A stretch of 64,000 nucleotides of DNA from Lewinellaceae bacterium (GCA_020636445.1 JACJXV010000011.1:1-64000); one strand, 5' to 3'. Positions 16,749-26,993 are shown, numbered from the stretch's first letter. The notes: a model not told the origin generated them from the sequence alone. Made by a program: numbers and translations.

Positions 16749-18332
16749 TTATCGTCCTCCGCCCCCGTAAGATAGTTTTTCATCTATAGGCTTACGCGGG
16801 ATCATCCCGTCGCGTTGGGCCGTGTGGAAAATAAATGATGCGATGATCGTCGCTGCCTGCTTCAAATCATCCCCAACCAGGTGGTCCAGGTTGTCCATGT
16901 TGGAGTGATGCGTCTGGGTTGAATAGGCTACCGGATCCTGAATAAACTGGAACCCTGGAATGCCAACAGCATCAAATGGCAGGTGGTCGGTACCTCCCGT
17001 ATTTGAATACGACAAGGTACCTGCATCCAGATCCTTGAAGGGCGCCAACCAAGCGCGGAAAATGGGAGCAACGGCTGTATTTCCCTGCAGGTAAACCCCC
17101 CGAATCCGGCCGGTTCCATTGTCCAGATTATAATAGGCAGAAACTTGTTTTTGTGCCATCTTCAGGGATTGCGTACTGCCGTCTGGGCTTGTATTGGCAA
17201 AATGGTCACGAACGTACCCGCGAGAACCGTAGAGGCCTTGCTCTTCACCCGTCCATAGCGCCAAACGTAGCGTGCGTCGGGGTTGAATGCCCGTTTCTTT
17301 AATCGTTTGCAGTAAAATCCGGGCAGCTTCCATCATAACTGCTGAGCCGGCGCCGTTATCGGTTGCCCCGGTTCCTGTATGCCAGGAATCAAAATGCGCC
17401 CCGAACATAACCACCTCATCCTTGAGGTCCGTACCCGGAATCTCGGCAATCAAATTGTGCTCCATTTCATCAGGATTGGAATATGAAGCCTTGAGATTCA
17501 TGGAAAGAGTTACAGGCAGGCCTTTCTGCATCATCCGAAAAATACGGTTGTAGTGTTCAACGGCCAAGGTTGCCTGGGGTACAATTTTGGCATCTTTAGC
17601 CTGGGCACTGCCTTCTGCAGCTCTGGCTTGCGAAACGAATACAGTCCCCATGTTTCCTTTATACCCCCGATCAAGAACAGCCAGTGGCTGCTCCTCTGTG
17701 AGGAATTTCCACAATACCCGGTTGAAACTAAAACCACCCAGGCGATTGTAATCCCGATTGGGGCGAGGCGTTGGCTCCGGTGAATTGGCCAGATCCAGTA
17801 GATCATCGGTATCTAGTCGCTTAGCCGGAGCATCCATCCATTCTTCTACCTGCCGGATAGTATCCAGCAAGACAAATGTTCCCTTTAACTTTCCTTTATA
17901 TTTGGCCAGGTCTTCTTCCTTTTCGGCCTGCAGATATACTACGGAGCCCGTCACTTCGCCCTTCGTGCCTGGTGACCAGGCCTTAGGATAAGCAATAATT
18001 GGGAAGGCATTAGGGGTAACCGCGTGCATGGTGAAATGCGAGAACTCCCAGCCACGACCGAAGGGGCCCCATTCTTCCCGGTGGACGTTGGTCATCCCCC
18101 AGGATTTCAATTCTTTCTCAGCCCAATCCATGGCCTTATCCAACATCGGTGACCCGGTTAGGCGGGGGCCGTAAACATCTGTCAACCAGCCGGCAATGTC
18201 CATTACCTGGCTTTGTTCCAGGCCATGTTTGCGAATTGCGGTGTTGAGTTCAGCATTTACGGGCTCCTGCGCAGAGAGGAGCGTTAGGGTCGAAAATCCG
18301 ACCGCTAAGAGGAGGAAAATTTTGCGGAGCAT
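16749..18332 (-). CDS. secreted M28 family zinc aminopeptidase
   Basis: A 527-residue exported metallopeptidase: signal peptide (MLRKIFLLLAVGFSTLTLLSAQ), a PA-like insert near residues 130-250, then the M28 catalytic domain. Two-zinc ligands and catalytic residues are seen in GAHFDSWHTG, GATDNGAGSA, WTGEEQGLYGSRGY, YNLDNGTG and THHSNMDNLDH. The signal peptide indicates that it cleaves peptides in the periplasm or on the outside; no T9SS sorting domain is present, and the C-terminus ends in a glycine-rich tail YGGGGR. It is monocistronic, with 180 bp separating it from the upstream efflux operon. Confidence 0.92.
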   Translation of the reverse strand: MLRKIFLLLAVGFSTLTLLSAQEPVNAELNTAIRKHGLEQSQVMDIAGWLTDVYGPRLTGSPMLDKAMDWAEKELKSWGMTNVHREEWGPFGRGWEFSHFTMHAVTPNAFPIIAYPKAWSPGTKGEVTGSVVYLQAEKEEDLAKYKGKLKGTFVLLDTIRQVEEWMDAPAKRLDTDDLLDLANSPEPTPRPNRDYNRLGGFSFNRVLWKFLTEEQPLAVLDRGYKGNMGTVFVSQARAAEGSAQAKDAKIVPQATLAVEHYNRIFRMMQKGLPVTLSMNLKASYSNPDEMEHNLIAEIPGTDLKDEVVMFGAHFDSWHTGTGATDNGAGSAVMMEAARILLQTIKETGIQPRRTLRLALWTGEEQGLYGSRGYVRDHFANTSPDGSTQSLKMAQKQVSAYYNLDNGTGRIRGVYLQGNTAVAPIFRAWLAPFKDLDAGTLSYSNTGGTDHLPFDAVGIPGFQFIQDPVAYSTQTHHSNMDNLDHLVGDDLKQAATIIASFIFHTAQRDGMIPRKPIDEKLSYGGGGR

Positions 18333-18512
18333 GAGCTAATATTTTATTCCGTGCGAATATGCGTCGCTAAAGATAACTACTATTCTGCGATTTTGGGAAT
18401 CATAGAATATTATTCCGACTTTATCGTCGCTAGATAAACTGTTTTATTCACTCGTCAGATGCAAAACAAAGACAAACGGCATTAGTCTACACACAGATTG
18501 GCTAACGACACC

Positions 18513-19835
18513 TTAATTCGTGCTATACAGCGGGATTCCGGCCAGATTCAGTAAGTCAATTTCGGCCTGTTTCAACCGGGACTGCACATCAATAACGCGG
18601 TCCAGGGCCTGGATTTCCTGTAAAATAGCCTCGCGAACTTCAAAATTGGTAGTCCGTCCTAAACGGTATAGTTCCCGAGCCAGTTCCGATTGTTGGCGGG
18701 AAGCAGCCAGGTTAGCTTCTTCTACTTGCCCTAGCTGCCGAAAGGCCTGATAGTCGGCATACCGGCTGTTGATCCGCGATTCAATAATCGCCCAGGCATC
18801 GCTAGCTTGCAAGCGGGCATTATCCGCTTGAATAATGGCATTGGAGCGATCCTGCCGGCGGTTCTGGCCATCATAAATAGTGTACCGTACGGTTAGCCCC
18901 AGAAATGGCCCAAAGGTTTGATTAGATAAGAGAAATCCAATTTCAGAACGGGAGTAGCTGAAGTTATAAGCTGCCTGCAGCGTAACGGTTGGCCAAAAGC
19001 TACTCTTTACACCTTCGATTGCCAGCGTAGCTTGTTCCTGTCGTAGTTTAGCTAAAATCATTGCCGGGTTCCGTTGGCGCGCTTGCTCCAGTAGATATTC
19101 CCGTGCAGGCATCATGCCCGTTGATAAGTCAGCATCCAAGGCAAACGTGGTTTCCGCCGGCCGGTTAAGCAACAGGTTGAAGTCCATCCGCGCCCGGGCA
19201 ATATCACTTTCCAATAGTACCAGTCGAGCGCTGTCACTGTTGAGGCGCGTTTGTGACTGGAGTACTTCCAGTCCGGTAGCAGTACCAATGGTCTTTTTGT
19301 TCCGCACCAGATTAAACAAGTCCCGATCGAGCGCCACCGCATACCGCAAATTTTCCGTCGACCGTTCCAGCTGAACTAAGCTGTAATAAGCGGCAAGTAT
19401 TCCGGCAGCCAGCGTTTGCATTTCAGCGGCTGTCTGTTCGCGACTTTGTCGTTCCAATAGCCCCAGGCGATCCCGCTCGACATACATTCGGAAACCATCG
19501 AAGGCCGTCCAGTTCACATCCAGGCTAAGGCGGGTATTCAGGTTTCCAACGCCACTCCCTCCACGGGTGTCCCCACTAAAGAATCGCTGTTCGGTAGTCG
19601 TTAAGGAATAACTTGCCGTACCCGTAGTGGATACTGTCGGCAGCATCCCCGCACGTCCGGGGGTGTTGTTATTGCTAGCTATTTGCTCTTCGTTACGGAG
19701 GAGTTGTACACCGTAATTGCGCTCAAGCCCAATTTGTACCGCTTCAGCAGGCAGTAAGGTATCCGGCAGGGTGGCCTGAGCCGCGGCAATATTCCATCCC
19801 AGTATTCCCAGAAAAATAGCAATCAGGTGTTTCAT
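18513..19835 (-). CDS. TolC family outer-membrane efflux channel
   Basis: A 440-residue outer-membrane factor with a signal peptide (MKHLIAIFLGILGWNIAAAQ). It shows the long helical hairpins and two repeats of the TolC family (LSLDVNWTAFDGFRMYVERDRL; LTVRYTIYDGQNRRQDRSN). It forms the exit duct of the RND pump encoded just upstream: its ATG overlaps the stop of the permease by 4 bp, indicating translational coupling. It is the third gene in the adaptor-permease-channel operon. Confidence 0.94.
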   Translation of the reverse strand: MKHLIAIFLGILGWNIAAAQATLPDTLLPAEAVQIGLERNYGVQLLRNEEQIASNNNTPGRAGMLPTVSTTGTASYSLTTTEQRFFSGDTRGGSGVGNLNTRLSLDVNWTAFDGFRMYVERDRLGLLERQSREQTAAEMQTLAAGILAAYYSLVQLERSTENLRYAVALDRDLFNLVRNKKTIGTATGLEVLQSQTRLNSDSARLVLLESDIARARMDFNLLLNRPAETTFALDADLSTGMMPAREYLLEQARQRNPAMILAKLRQEQATLAIEGVKSSFWPTVTLQAAYNFSYSRSEIGFLLSNQTFGPFLGLTVRYTIYDGQNRRQDRSNAIIQADNARLQASDAWAIIESRINSRYADYQAFRQLGQVEEANLAASRQQSELARELYRLGRTTNFEVREAILQEIQALDRVIDVQSRLKQAEIDLLNLAGIPLYSTN

Positions 19836-22800
19836 TCGGTCACAATATTTGGGTGACTCCGGTTAAAGAAAGTATATATCGCCGGAATTACGTAAAGGGT
19901 TAGAATCAATGAAAACAGCAACCCACCAATAATAGCGACCCCCATCGGGATACGACTGGTAGAAGCCGCCCCCAGGGCTACTGCAATAGGTAAAACCCCC
20001 AGCACAGTGGCAATACTCGTCATTAAAATGGGGCGCATCCGCTGTGTTGCTGCTTCAATAGCCGCATTCTTTGGATCCATCCCTGCTTCCATTTTCTGGT
20101 TGGCGAATTCAACAATCAGAATACCGTTCTTGGTGACAATGCCAATTAAGACAATGATCCCAATCTGGCTAAAGATGTTTAAAGTATGCCCAAACAAGTG
20201 CAAGGCTAATAGCGCACCAACCAGGGCCAAAGGCACCGTAATCATGATCACCAACGGATCCAGAAAACTTTCGAACTGGGCAGCCAGAGCCAAATAAATG
20301 AGCACCAAAGCCAGCAAAAAGGCGAAAAGCAGGCCGCCTGAACTCTCCTGAAAGTCTTTCGAAACCCCGGAAAGGGCCGTTTGGAAGCTATCATCCAGTA
20401 CGCGCTTAGCCACCTGGTTCATTGCTTCAATACCTTCCCCCAGGGTATACCCATCTGCTAAACCTGCCGATACTGTTGCTGATAAGTACCGGTTGTAATG
20501 ATATAATTGGGGAGGGTTAGACTCTTCCGTCATTCGAACCACGTTACTCATGGGAATCAACTCGCCTCTTCCATTGCGCACGTAAAGCGAGGAGAGATCA
20601 CTTGGGTCATCGCGATAGCCACGATCAGCCTCACCAATCACTTCATATTGCTTACCGTCGCGGAGGAAGTAGCCATAGCGTTGCCCACTGAAGTAAAGCT
20701 GCATGGTTTCGGCAATATCCCGCACGGAAACACCAAGTTTCTGGGCCCGGTCACGATCAATATCTACCCGTATTTCTGGTTTGTTAAACTTCAAATCCAG
20801 GTCAGTGACCGCAAAAGCGGGTTCTTTAGCAGCCTCCTCCAGAAAAGTAGGGATAACACTTTTGAGCTTATCGAAGTTGGGTGCCTGAATCACAAATTGC
20901 ACCGGCAGCCCCCCGGACCTGCGATCCGCACTAATCGTCTGTTCCTGCGAAATGAACGACCGGGCATAGTTCATGCGATTAAGATAAGGGAACAAGCTTT
21001 TGGCAATTTCATCCTGGCTACGGGTACGCTGATCCGGGGGAACCAGGGTAAGAGAAACAAACCCAGAGTTCACTGAAGTAGAAGCACCAAAACCAGGAGA
21101 AGTAATGGAAATGATTCCTTGTTTTTCCTTTAGCGTATCCACCAGTTTGAGTACTTCCAACATATACCGGTCCATCAACTCGTAGGAAGTCCCTTCCGGT
21201 GCGGTGGATACAATCCGGAACCGGCTTTTATCTTCCATTGGCGCCAATTCGGTTGGGATGATACCGACTAATTGGTAAACCCCCAGGCCGCACAATAGCA
21301 CAATCAACCAGGCCACCCAACGGGCACGCATGAACCCCTTTAAGGTATAGTTATAAACGTTGGTCATGCCATCCAGAATACGGCCTCCAAAATTGAAGAA
21401 CCAGCCGTGTTTTTCCTTTTTCTTCAAAAAGCGGGAGCAAAGCATGGGCGTCAGGGATAGCGAGACTATCGTTGAAATAATTATCGCTCCGGCTACGACA
21501 ATCCCGAACTCCCGGAACAAGCGCCCGGTTAACCCCTGCAGGAATACAATGGGTAAAAACACAATTACCAGGGTTACCGATGTAGCAATAACGGCAAAGT
21601 AGATTTCTTTCGACCCTTCGTGAGCAGCTTCCATGGCGGGCTGCCCTGCCTCGACCCTTCGGTATATATTTTCGAGCACCACAATTGCATCATCCACAAC
21701 CAAACCGGTGGCGAGTACGATCCCCAACAACGTCAGTACATTAATTGAAAAATCAAAGATATACATGATAAAGAATGACCCTACCAGGGATATCGGAATG
21801 GCAAGTACCGGAATAAGCGTAGTACGCCAGTTGCGCAGGAAAAGGAAAATAACCAACACCACCAGGGTGAAAGCGATCAGAATTGTTTCCTGGACTTCAC
21901 TGATCCCTTTGCGAATGGTGTTCGTGTTATCAAACGCATAGCCGACCGTAATATCTTCAGGTAAATCCCGCTTGATTTCGTCTACCCGTTTGTAAACCTC
22001 ATCCGCAATTTCAATATAATTGGACCCTGGCAGGGGCGTAATAGCCACCCCAATCATCGGGATAATATTATTTCCGCGAAGAATGGTTCGCTGGTTTTGG
22101 GGTTCTAAGGTAACCGTTGCGATATCCTGCAGTTTGACCACAATGCCATCTTCTTCCCGAATTTCCATGGCCCCAAATTCATCTGGGGTATTCAGGCGTC
22201 CTTCGGTCCGCAGGGTCAATTCAGTGCGGTAACCTTCAATTTTACCCGAAGGTAATTCCAGGTTCTGGCGAGCTAATGCATTGCGCACATCCAGGGGAGT
22301 AACGCGGTAGGCAGCAAGTTTTGTGGGATCCATCTTGATCCGGATCGAATATTTGCGCTCACCCCAGATACGAATATTTGAAACTCCCTGAATCGTCTGG
22401 AGACGTTCCTTGAAAATATTATTCCCAATCTCACTGAGATCCATCAGGTCACGCTTGTTACTCTGTACCGTGACGGCCATGATGGTGCTGGCATTGGCAT
22501 CCGACTTAGAAACCACCGGCAACTCAGCATCCGGTGGCAAACTGCGTTGCGCCTGCGATACTTTATTGCGCACGTCATTGGCAGCCGCTTCCAGGTCAAT
22601 GCCAATTTCGAATTCTACTGTAATTGAACTACGGCCGGGAGAACTTGTACTGGACAGCGAACGAATTCCCGCGATACCATTGATACTCTCCTCCAGTGGC
22701 TCCGTAATCTGTGATTCTATTACATCGGCGTTAGCTCCGGTATAGCTGGTAGATACCGAAATCACCGGGGGATCCACGCTGGGGTATTCGCGTAAGCCTA

Positions 22801-22894
22801 AATAGGAATAACCGATAATCCCGAAAAGTGTAATGACAATGGAGATAACCGTTGCCAGTACGGGTCTATTGATACTTAGGGAAGAGAAGGTCAT
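19832..22894 (-). CDS. RND multidrug efflux permease (HAE1/AcrB-type)
   Basis: A 1020-residue inner-membrane proton-driven transporter. It starts with the canonical MTFSSLSINRPVLATVISI helix and has twelve predicted helices with two large periplasmic loops. The proton relay aspartates are the adjacent pair in LATGLVVDDAIVVLENIYRR (helix 4). Other marks are FLRNWRTTLIPVLAIPISLVG and the C-terminal repeat FQSFLDPLVIMITVPLALVG-type segment. Overlaps of 4 bp with both neighbours tie it into one operon. Substrate class (drugs, solvents, bile-like amphiphiles) cannot be read from sequence. Confidence 0.96.
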   Translation of the reverse strand: MTFSSLSINRPVLATVISIVITLFGIIGYSYLGLREYPSVDPPVISVSTSYTGANADVIESQITEPLEESINGIAGIRSLSSTSSPGRSSITVEFEIGIDLEAAANDVRNKVSQAQRSLPPDAELPVVSKSDANASTIMAVTVQSNKRDLMDLSEIGNNIFKERLQTIQGVSNIRIWGERKYSIRIKMDPTKLAAYRVTPLDVRNALARQNLELPSGKIEGYRTELTLRTEGRLNTPDEFGAMEIREEDGIVVKLQDIATVTLEPQNQRTILRGNNIIPMIGVAITPLPGSNYIEIADEVYKRVDEIKRDLPEDITVGYAFDNTNTIRKGISEVQETILIAFTLVVLVIFLFLRNWRTTLIPVLAIPISLVGSFFIMYIFDFSINVLTLLGIVLATGLVVDDAIVVLENIYRRVEAGQPAMEAAHEGSKEIYFAVIATSVTLVIVFLPIVFLQGLTGRLFREFGIVVAGAIIISTIVSLSLTPMLCSRFLKKKEKHGWFFNFGGRILDGMTNVYNYTLKGFMRARWVAWLIVLLCGLGVYQLVGIIPTELAPMEDKSRFRIVSTAPEGTSYELMDRYMLEVLKLVDTLKEKQGIISITSPGFGASTSVNSGFVSLTLVPPDQRTRSQDEIAKSLFPYLNRMNYARSFISQEQTISADRRSGGLPVQFVIQAPNFDKLKSVIPTFLEEAAKEPAFAVTDLDLKFNKPEIRVDIDRDRAQKLGVSVRDIAETMQLYFSGQRYGYFLRDGKQYEVIGEADRGYRDDPSDLSSLYVRNGRGELIPMSNVVRMTEESNPPQLYHYNRYLSATVSAGLADGYTLGEGIEAMNQVAKRVLDDSFQTALSGVSKDFQESSGGLLFAFLLALVLIYLALAAQFESFLDPLVIMITVPLALVGALLALHLFGHTLNIFSQIGIIVLIGIVTKNGILIVEFANQKMEAGMDPKNAAIEAATQRMRPILMTSIATVLGVLPIAVALGAASTSRIPMGVAIIGGLLFSLILTLYVIPAIYTFFNRSHPNIVTE

Positions 22895-23985
22895 AGATTA
22901 GCAGGTTTTTGCAGATCCAATTGGTTACCTCCGACAACAGGCATGCCGTCTTTTAGCATTAATAATCCACTAAGGATAATCGTATCGCCTGGGGCAATAC
23001 CCGATTCCACTACGATGGTATTTTCCTTGCGAGTACCCGTTTCTACCAATCGTGCGGTAACTTTTCCATTTTTCATCAACATAACCTGCTGCCCCTCTAA
23101 CACGGGGATAATAGCATCCGTAGGGATCAGAATGGCATCCGATTGTTCCGAAGTAACTAAATCTACCCGGGCAAAGTTACCAGGTTGCAGGAGACCATTA
23201 GGATTGGCAGCCAGGGCGCGTACAGTTAAAGTCCGGGTACTCTGACTTACCTGGGTACTTAATGCATACACCTCCGCGGTAAACGTTTGTGCTAACCCCT
23301 CGATCTGGAAACGCACTTTTTGCCCGGGCTTCAAGTCCCGGATGCTCCGTTCGGGCACCTCAAATTCTAATTTCATCGGGTTGACCTGCTGAATAGTTAC
23401 CAGGCGGTCACTCGGTGAAACATAAGCCCCTTCACTTACCTCACGCAATCCCAAGCGGCCACTGAAAGGCGCAAAAATGCGGGTTTTCTGAATAGCTACT
23501 TCCGTCAGCCGAATATCCGCCCGGATCAGGCTGACGTTGGTAGCCAGACGGTCATATTCTTCCTGCGCAATACCATCAATTTCCAGCAAGTCCTTTGCCC
23601 GCTTCAGCTCACGCTCAGCAAATTGCTCATTAACCCGTAGCTTGGCAAGCTGAGCCTCCAGCTCTTCACGGTCCAGCTCGGCTAATAAAGCTCCTTTCTG
23701 TACGGAAGTGCCTTCACGAAAAGCAACCCGGGTAAGGCGCCCAGCCCGCTCCGGACGGATATCAACCACCTCATTAGGTAGTAAATTTCCCGTTGCGAAT
23801 ATTCCTCGTTGGAACTGCTGTGGTGTTGCAACGGCATAATCTACCGTTGCGGGTCCTCCAGGGCCACCGCCTCGAGGGCCCCCAGCTGCCGGCTTATCCT
23901 CTTTTTTACAGCTTACGACTAAACTCAACAAGCATAGTAACAAGATGGTCGAACGCACCGTATTCCAGGTATTTGTAGTAATCAT
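22891..23985 (-). CDS. RND efflux periplasmic adaptor lipoprotein (MFP)
   Basis: A 364-residue membrane-fusion protein bridging permease and channel. The lipobox LVVSC places the lipidated Cys at residue 26, followed by a glycine-rich tether. Then come the biotinyl-lipoyl half motifs (VVDIRPERAGRLTRVAF; GRLGLREVSEGAYVSPSDRL), a coiled coil (residues ~100-150, ELEAQLAKLRVNEQFAEREL) and beta-barrel domains. It is the first gene of the pump operon, with a 389-bp upstream spacer that should hold its promoter. No dedicated regulator gene is next to it. Confidence 0.94.
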   Translation of the reverse strand: MITTNTWNTVRSTILLLCLLSLVVSCKKEDKPAAGGPRGGGPGGPATVDYAVATPQQFQRGIFATGNLLPNEVVDIRPERAGRLTRVAFREGTSVQKGALLAELDREELEAQLAKLRVNEQFAERELKRAKDLLEIDGIAQEEYDRLATNVSLIRADIRLTEVAIQKTRIFAPFSGRLGLREVSEGAYVSPSDRLVTIQQVNPMKLEFEVPERSIRDLKPGQKVRFQIEGLAQTFTAEVYALSTQVSQSTRTLTVRALAANPNGLLQPGNFARVDLVTSEQSDAILIPTDAIIPVLEGQQVMLMKNGKVTARLVETGTRKENTIVVESGIAPGDTIILSGLLMLKDGMPVVGGNQLDLQKPANL

Positions 23986-24374
23986 GTTTGCGAATCTGTT
24001 AGGTATGTTTCAGGTCTTTTTTTGCCCCTGTTCTTTCCAAGCAGCGTAGGCACCGAGTTGCCCGTACTTTTTGCCGACGCTATTCATAAAGCAATGTCTA
24101 AGATAAGGGTTATCAAAGGGATATCCGAAAGAACAACAGATACAGAACCGTATGGTTGCTGTTGATTGGCGTACTTCGTCCGCAAAAAAACACCATTGAT
24201 CGCAGCCTTTTTGATTATCTCCGGTCATTAAACAATAAAATCCCGTTGTTGATGTGTCCTGTATTGTCATTAGTCGTTTTCCCCAGGCCTACAGCAAAAA
24301 AAAGATTGTTTTCTGGCCATCGCTGTAAAACGCCGTATTTTAGCCCCTTGAAATTGCCCTAACTATTGAAAATC
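23986..24374. other. divergent spacer between efflux operon and DUF5916 gene
   Basis: 389 bp with no convincing gene. A minus-strand frame of 86 codons (24010-24270) is cysteine-rich, low in family-like pattern and probably spurious. TATTTTAG at 24337-24344, about 30 nt before the ATG at 24375, could be a -7 element for the plus-strand gene. No repressor-type palindrome was recognised. Confidence 0.5.
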
Positions 24375-26648
24375 ATGAAAGAAATCCGCACTCTTTGCTG
24401 CGTCCTGATTGCGCTCACCTCCTCGCTAACCCAAGGACTGGCACAAACACCTCAAGAACTCAATCCTTATCAGCTGATAATTCGCCAGGCGAAAGCAGTC
24501 ATTCGCCTGGATGGCGACTTAAATGAGGCCGATTGGCAAAATGCAGCAGTTGCGCAAAATTTCTTTCTCAACTTCCCTGATGACACAGCCCAGGCGACGG
24601 ATCGCACCGAGGTTCGCGTCACCTTCGACCAGCAATACCTGTATGTTGGGGCCATAATCTACCAGGAGAATAGCAGCTACATTACCAATTCACTCAAGCG
24701 CGATTTCGCGGGAGGGTCCAGCGATGTATTCGTCGTGAATATCGACCCTTTTCAGGATAAACTCAATGGCTTTCATTTTGCTGTTTCACCCTTTAACGTT
24801 CAGCGGGAAGGTATTCTGGATAATGGCAGTAACCTTTCCCTGGATTGGGACAACAAATGGTATTCCCAGGTAAAAAATCATGCTGATCATTGGGTCGTTG
24901 AAATGGCGATTCCCTTTAAAACGCTGCGCTACAAACTCCAGGAGGGGCAAAACGTCTGGCGAATCAATTTTGGTCGCAATGCCCGGCAGCGCAATGAGAT
25001 CTCCAGCTGGTATCCGGTACCGCGGCAATTCAGCCCCCATGCCCTGGCCTTTACCGGCCTCCTGATCTGGGAAGATGCCCCTCCTAAACCTGGCCTCAAC
25101 GCCTCACTGATTCCCTATTTCAGGGCCAATACCGAACGTGACTTTGAGTTCAAACTCCCCAATGAAACAGGCCTGGCAGTTGGTGGTGATGCCAAAATAG
25201 CCTTGACCCCATCCTTAAATCTCGACCTGACGATCAACCCCGATTTCAGCCAGGTGGAAGTTGACCGTCAGTTGACCAACCTCAGCCGGTTTGAACTTTT
25301 TTTCCCGGAACGCCGGCAGTTTTTCCTGGAAAATGAAGACCTTTTCAGTCGTTTCGGTTTTCCAGATAGCCGACCCTTCTTCAGCCGGCGCATTGGCATC
25401 GCCAACGGACTTATCCGCCGCACGACAACCGATGGGCAAACTATTGAGGTAAATCGAACCCTCAATGTACCTATTCGGGCAGGCATGCGCCTCAGTGGTA
25501 AACTGGACAATAATTGGCGGATAGGCCTCTTGAATATGCAGACGGCTGCCTTACCGGATATTTCCCTCAACCCTGCTAACTATACTGTTGGGGTGCTGCA
25601 ACGTCGTATTTTCAGTCGATCAACGCTGGGCGCCGTTCTGGTCAATAAAGAGAATTTTCAGGAAACTGCTGATGGAACCTATGCCCTCGACCGGCAAGCC
25701 TACAATCGTATTGTGGGGTTAGAATACAACCTTTATTCCAAAGACAACAAATGGGATGCTGAAGCCTATTACCACCGGGCTCTTTACGAGAATGCTCCGG
25801 GGGATGCCTCCTCTGCTGCCCTGTACGTTGGGTACAATAACCGATTTTGGAATGTTATGCTGGCAAATCAGTATGTCGGAGAAAATTACCGCGCTGAAGT
25901 CGGCTTCGTACCCCGAACGGGTATGTATTCCATTTTTAACCAGCTCAGACACTTTATTTTCCCTAAAAAGGCGGAAAAATTAATCCTCTGGGGCTTCGGA
26001 CTTACCAATAATATCACCTATAATACCTCGCCCGAATTTCAGTTGACAGATCGTAAACATACACCCAATATTTTCTTCCAGTTCCCAGGACAGAGTGAGC
26101 TCACCCTCTCCCTGACCCAGGAACATACTTTCCTTTTCTTTCCCTTCGACCCAACCAATAGCGGCGGGCGGCCCCTTCCTCAAGACAGTGAATATACTTA
26201 CTACTATGCCAATTTACAGTACCAATCCGATACCCGGCGACGCATTTCCTATGAGGCATCGCTGCAACAAGGAGAATTTTTTAACGGTAACCTGTTTCAG
26301 TTCTCTGGTTCTCTAAGTTACCGTTGGCAACCCTATGGAACATTTGCCCTCAGCTATGCTTTCAATGATATTTCCCTTCCTAGTCCCCATAACAGCGCCA
26401 CCTTTTGGCTCGTGGGTCCACGCGCTGAACTTTCCTTCACACGCAACCTCTTTTTCAGCACCTTTCTTCAATACAATACGCAGGCAGATAATGTCAATAT
26501 TAATAGTCGCCTGCAGTGGCGCTTCAAACCTGTTTCAGACCTTTTTCTGGTGTATACCGATAATTACTTCAGTGATCAGTTCTTCCAGTCTCCACAAGTA
26601 AAAAACCGGGCTTTGGTCCTGAAGGTTACCTATTGGCTCAATTTGTGA
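24375..26648 (+). CDS. DUF5916 outer-membrane protein with N-terminal CBM9-like domain
   Basis: A 757-residue protein with signal peptide (MKEIRTLCCVLIALTSSLTQ...LAQ). Residues ~40-220 form a carbohydrate-binding family-9-like beta-sandwich (IRLDGDLNEADWQNA; VTFDQQYLYVGAIIYQ). The remainder is the DUF5916 region, opening with LTPSLNLDLTINPDFSQVEVD and FFPERRQFFLENEDLF and continuing as regularly spaced aromatic-ended strands, as in an outer-membrane beta-barrel; the last residues are VTYWLNL. The family is common in Bacteroidota and its transport role is undefined. The ATG at 24375 is preferred to a TTG nine bases earlier. Confidence 0.88.
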   Translation: MKEIRTLCCVLIALTSSLTQGLAQTPQELNPYQLIIRQAKAVIRLDGDLNEADWQNAAVAQNFFLNFPDDTAQATDRTEVRVTFDQQYLYVGAIIYQENSSYITNSLKRDFAGGSSDVFVVNIDPFQDKLNGFHFAVSPFNVQREGILDNGSNLSLDWDNKWYSQVKNHADHWVVEMAIPFKTLRYKLQEGQNVWRINFGRNARQRNEISSWYPVPRQFSPHALAFTGLLIWEDAPPKPGLNASLIPYFRANTERDFEFKLPNETGLAVGGDAKIALTPSLNLDLTINPDFSQVEVDRQLTNLSRFELFFPERRQFFLENEDLFSRFGFPDSRPFFSRRIGIANGLIRRTTTDGQTIEVNRTLNVPIRAGMRLSGKLDNNWRIGLLNMQTAALPDISLNPANYTVGVLQRRIFSRSTLGAVLVNKENFQETADGTYALDRQAYNRIVGLEYNLYSKDNKWDAEAYYHRALYENAPGDASSAALYVGYNNRFWNVMLANQYVGENYRAEVGFVPRTGMYSIFNQLRHFIFPKKAEKLILWGFGLTNNITYNTSPEFQLTDRKHTPNIFFQFPGQSELTLSLTQEHTFLFFPFDPTNSGGRPLPQDSEYTYYYANLQYQSDTRRRISYEASLQQGEFFNGNLFQFSGSLSYRWQPYGTFALSYAFNDISLPSPHNSATFWLVGPRAELSFTRNLFFSTFLQYNTQADNVNINSRLQWRFKPVSDLFLVYTDNYFSDQFFQSPQVKNRALVLKVTYWLNL

Positions 26649-26670
26649 TGGTGGTTAGCTGGTCTATGGG

Positions 26671-26938
26671 GTTTATGATCGCTCTCTTGCGTTCGCTCAG
26701 TTTATGTCGCTCACTTACGTTCGCTTAGTTTATGCCGCTCACTTACGTTCGCTTAGTTTATACCGCTCTCTTGCGTTCGCTCGGTTTATTTAAGCTTATA
26801 AACCAAGTGAGCGGTAGCGAACGGCATAAACCGAGTGAGCGATAGCAAACGGCATAAACCCAGTGAGCGACAGCGAACGATATAAACCCAGTGAGCGACA
26901 GCGAACGATATAAACCCAGTGAGCGACAGCGAACGGCA
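26671..26938. repeat. inverted tandem-repeat array (4 + 5 units of 28 bp) between convergent genes
   Basis: Four head-to-tail ~28-bp units (core GTTTAT..CGCTCACTTACGTTCGCT) occupy 26671-26790, and five units in the opposite orientation (core ATAAACC.AGTGAGCG..AGCGAAC) occupy 26798-26938, joined by a small palindrome around AAGCTT. The whole can fold as one long hairpin or as several small ones, since each unit is itself quasi-palindromic (GTGAGC/GCGAAC). It lies just after the stop of the DUF5916 gene and before the terminator of the convergent T9SS protein gene. A related array is at 38008-38241. Confidence 0.92.
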
Positions 26939-26959
26939 GTCCCAAACCCCTAAAAACCA

Positions 26960-26993
26960 GCAGGGGTGGCTCTCTTTCGAGAACCACCCCTGC
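26960..26993 (-). terminator. intrinsic terminator of the large T9SS protein gene
   Basis: On the minus strand GCAGGGGTGGTTCTC, a GAAA tetraloop and GAGAGCCACCCCTGC form a 15-bp stem with one G-U pair, then TGGTTTTTAGG. It is 39 bp past the stop codon. The stable tetraloop fits a strongly expressed gene. Confidence 0.85.

Noticed and set aside
24010..24270. 86-codon minus-strand frame after the efflux adaptor start
   Set aside because: Cysteine-rich without family pattern, in a spacer expected to carry promoters; no support.
26671..26938. CRISPR array
   Set aside because: Units are contiguous without unique spacers and reverse orientation in the middle; no cas genes are present.
26796..26987. 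Minus-strand frame encoding a repetitive peptide
   Set aside because: It is a translation of the inverted tandem array, not a gene.
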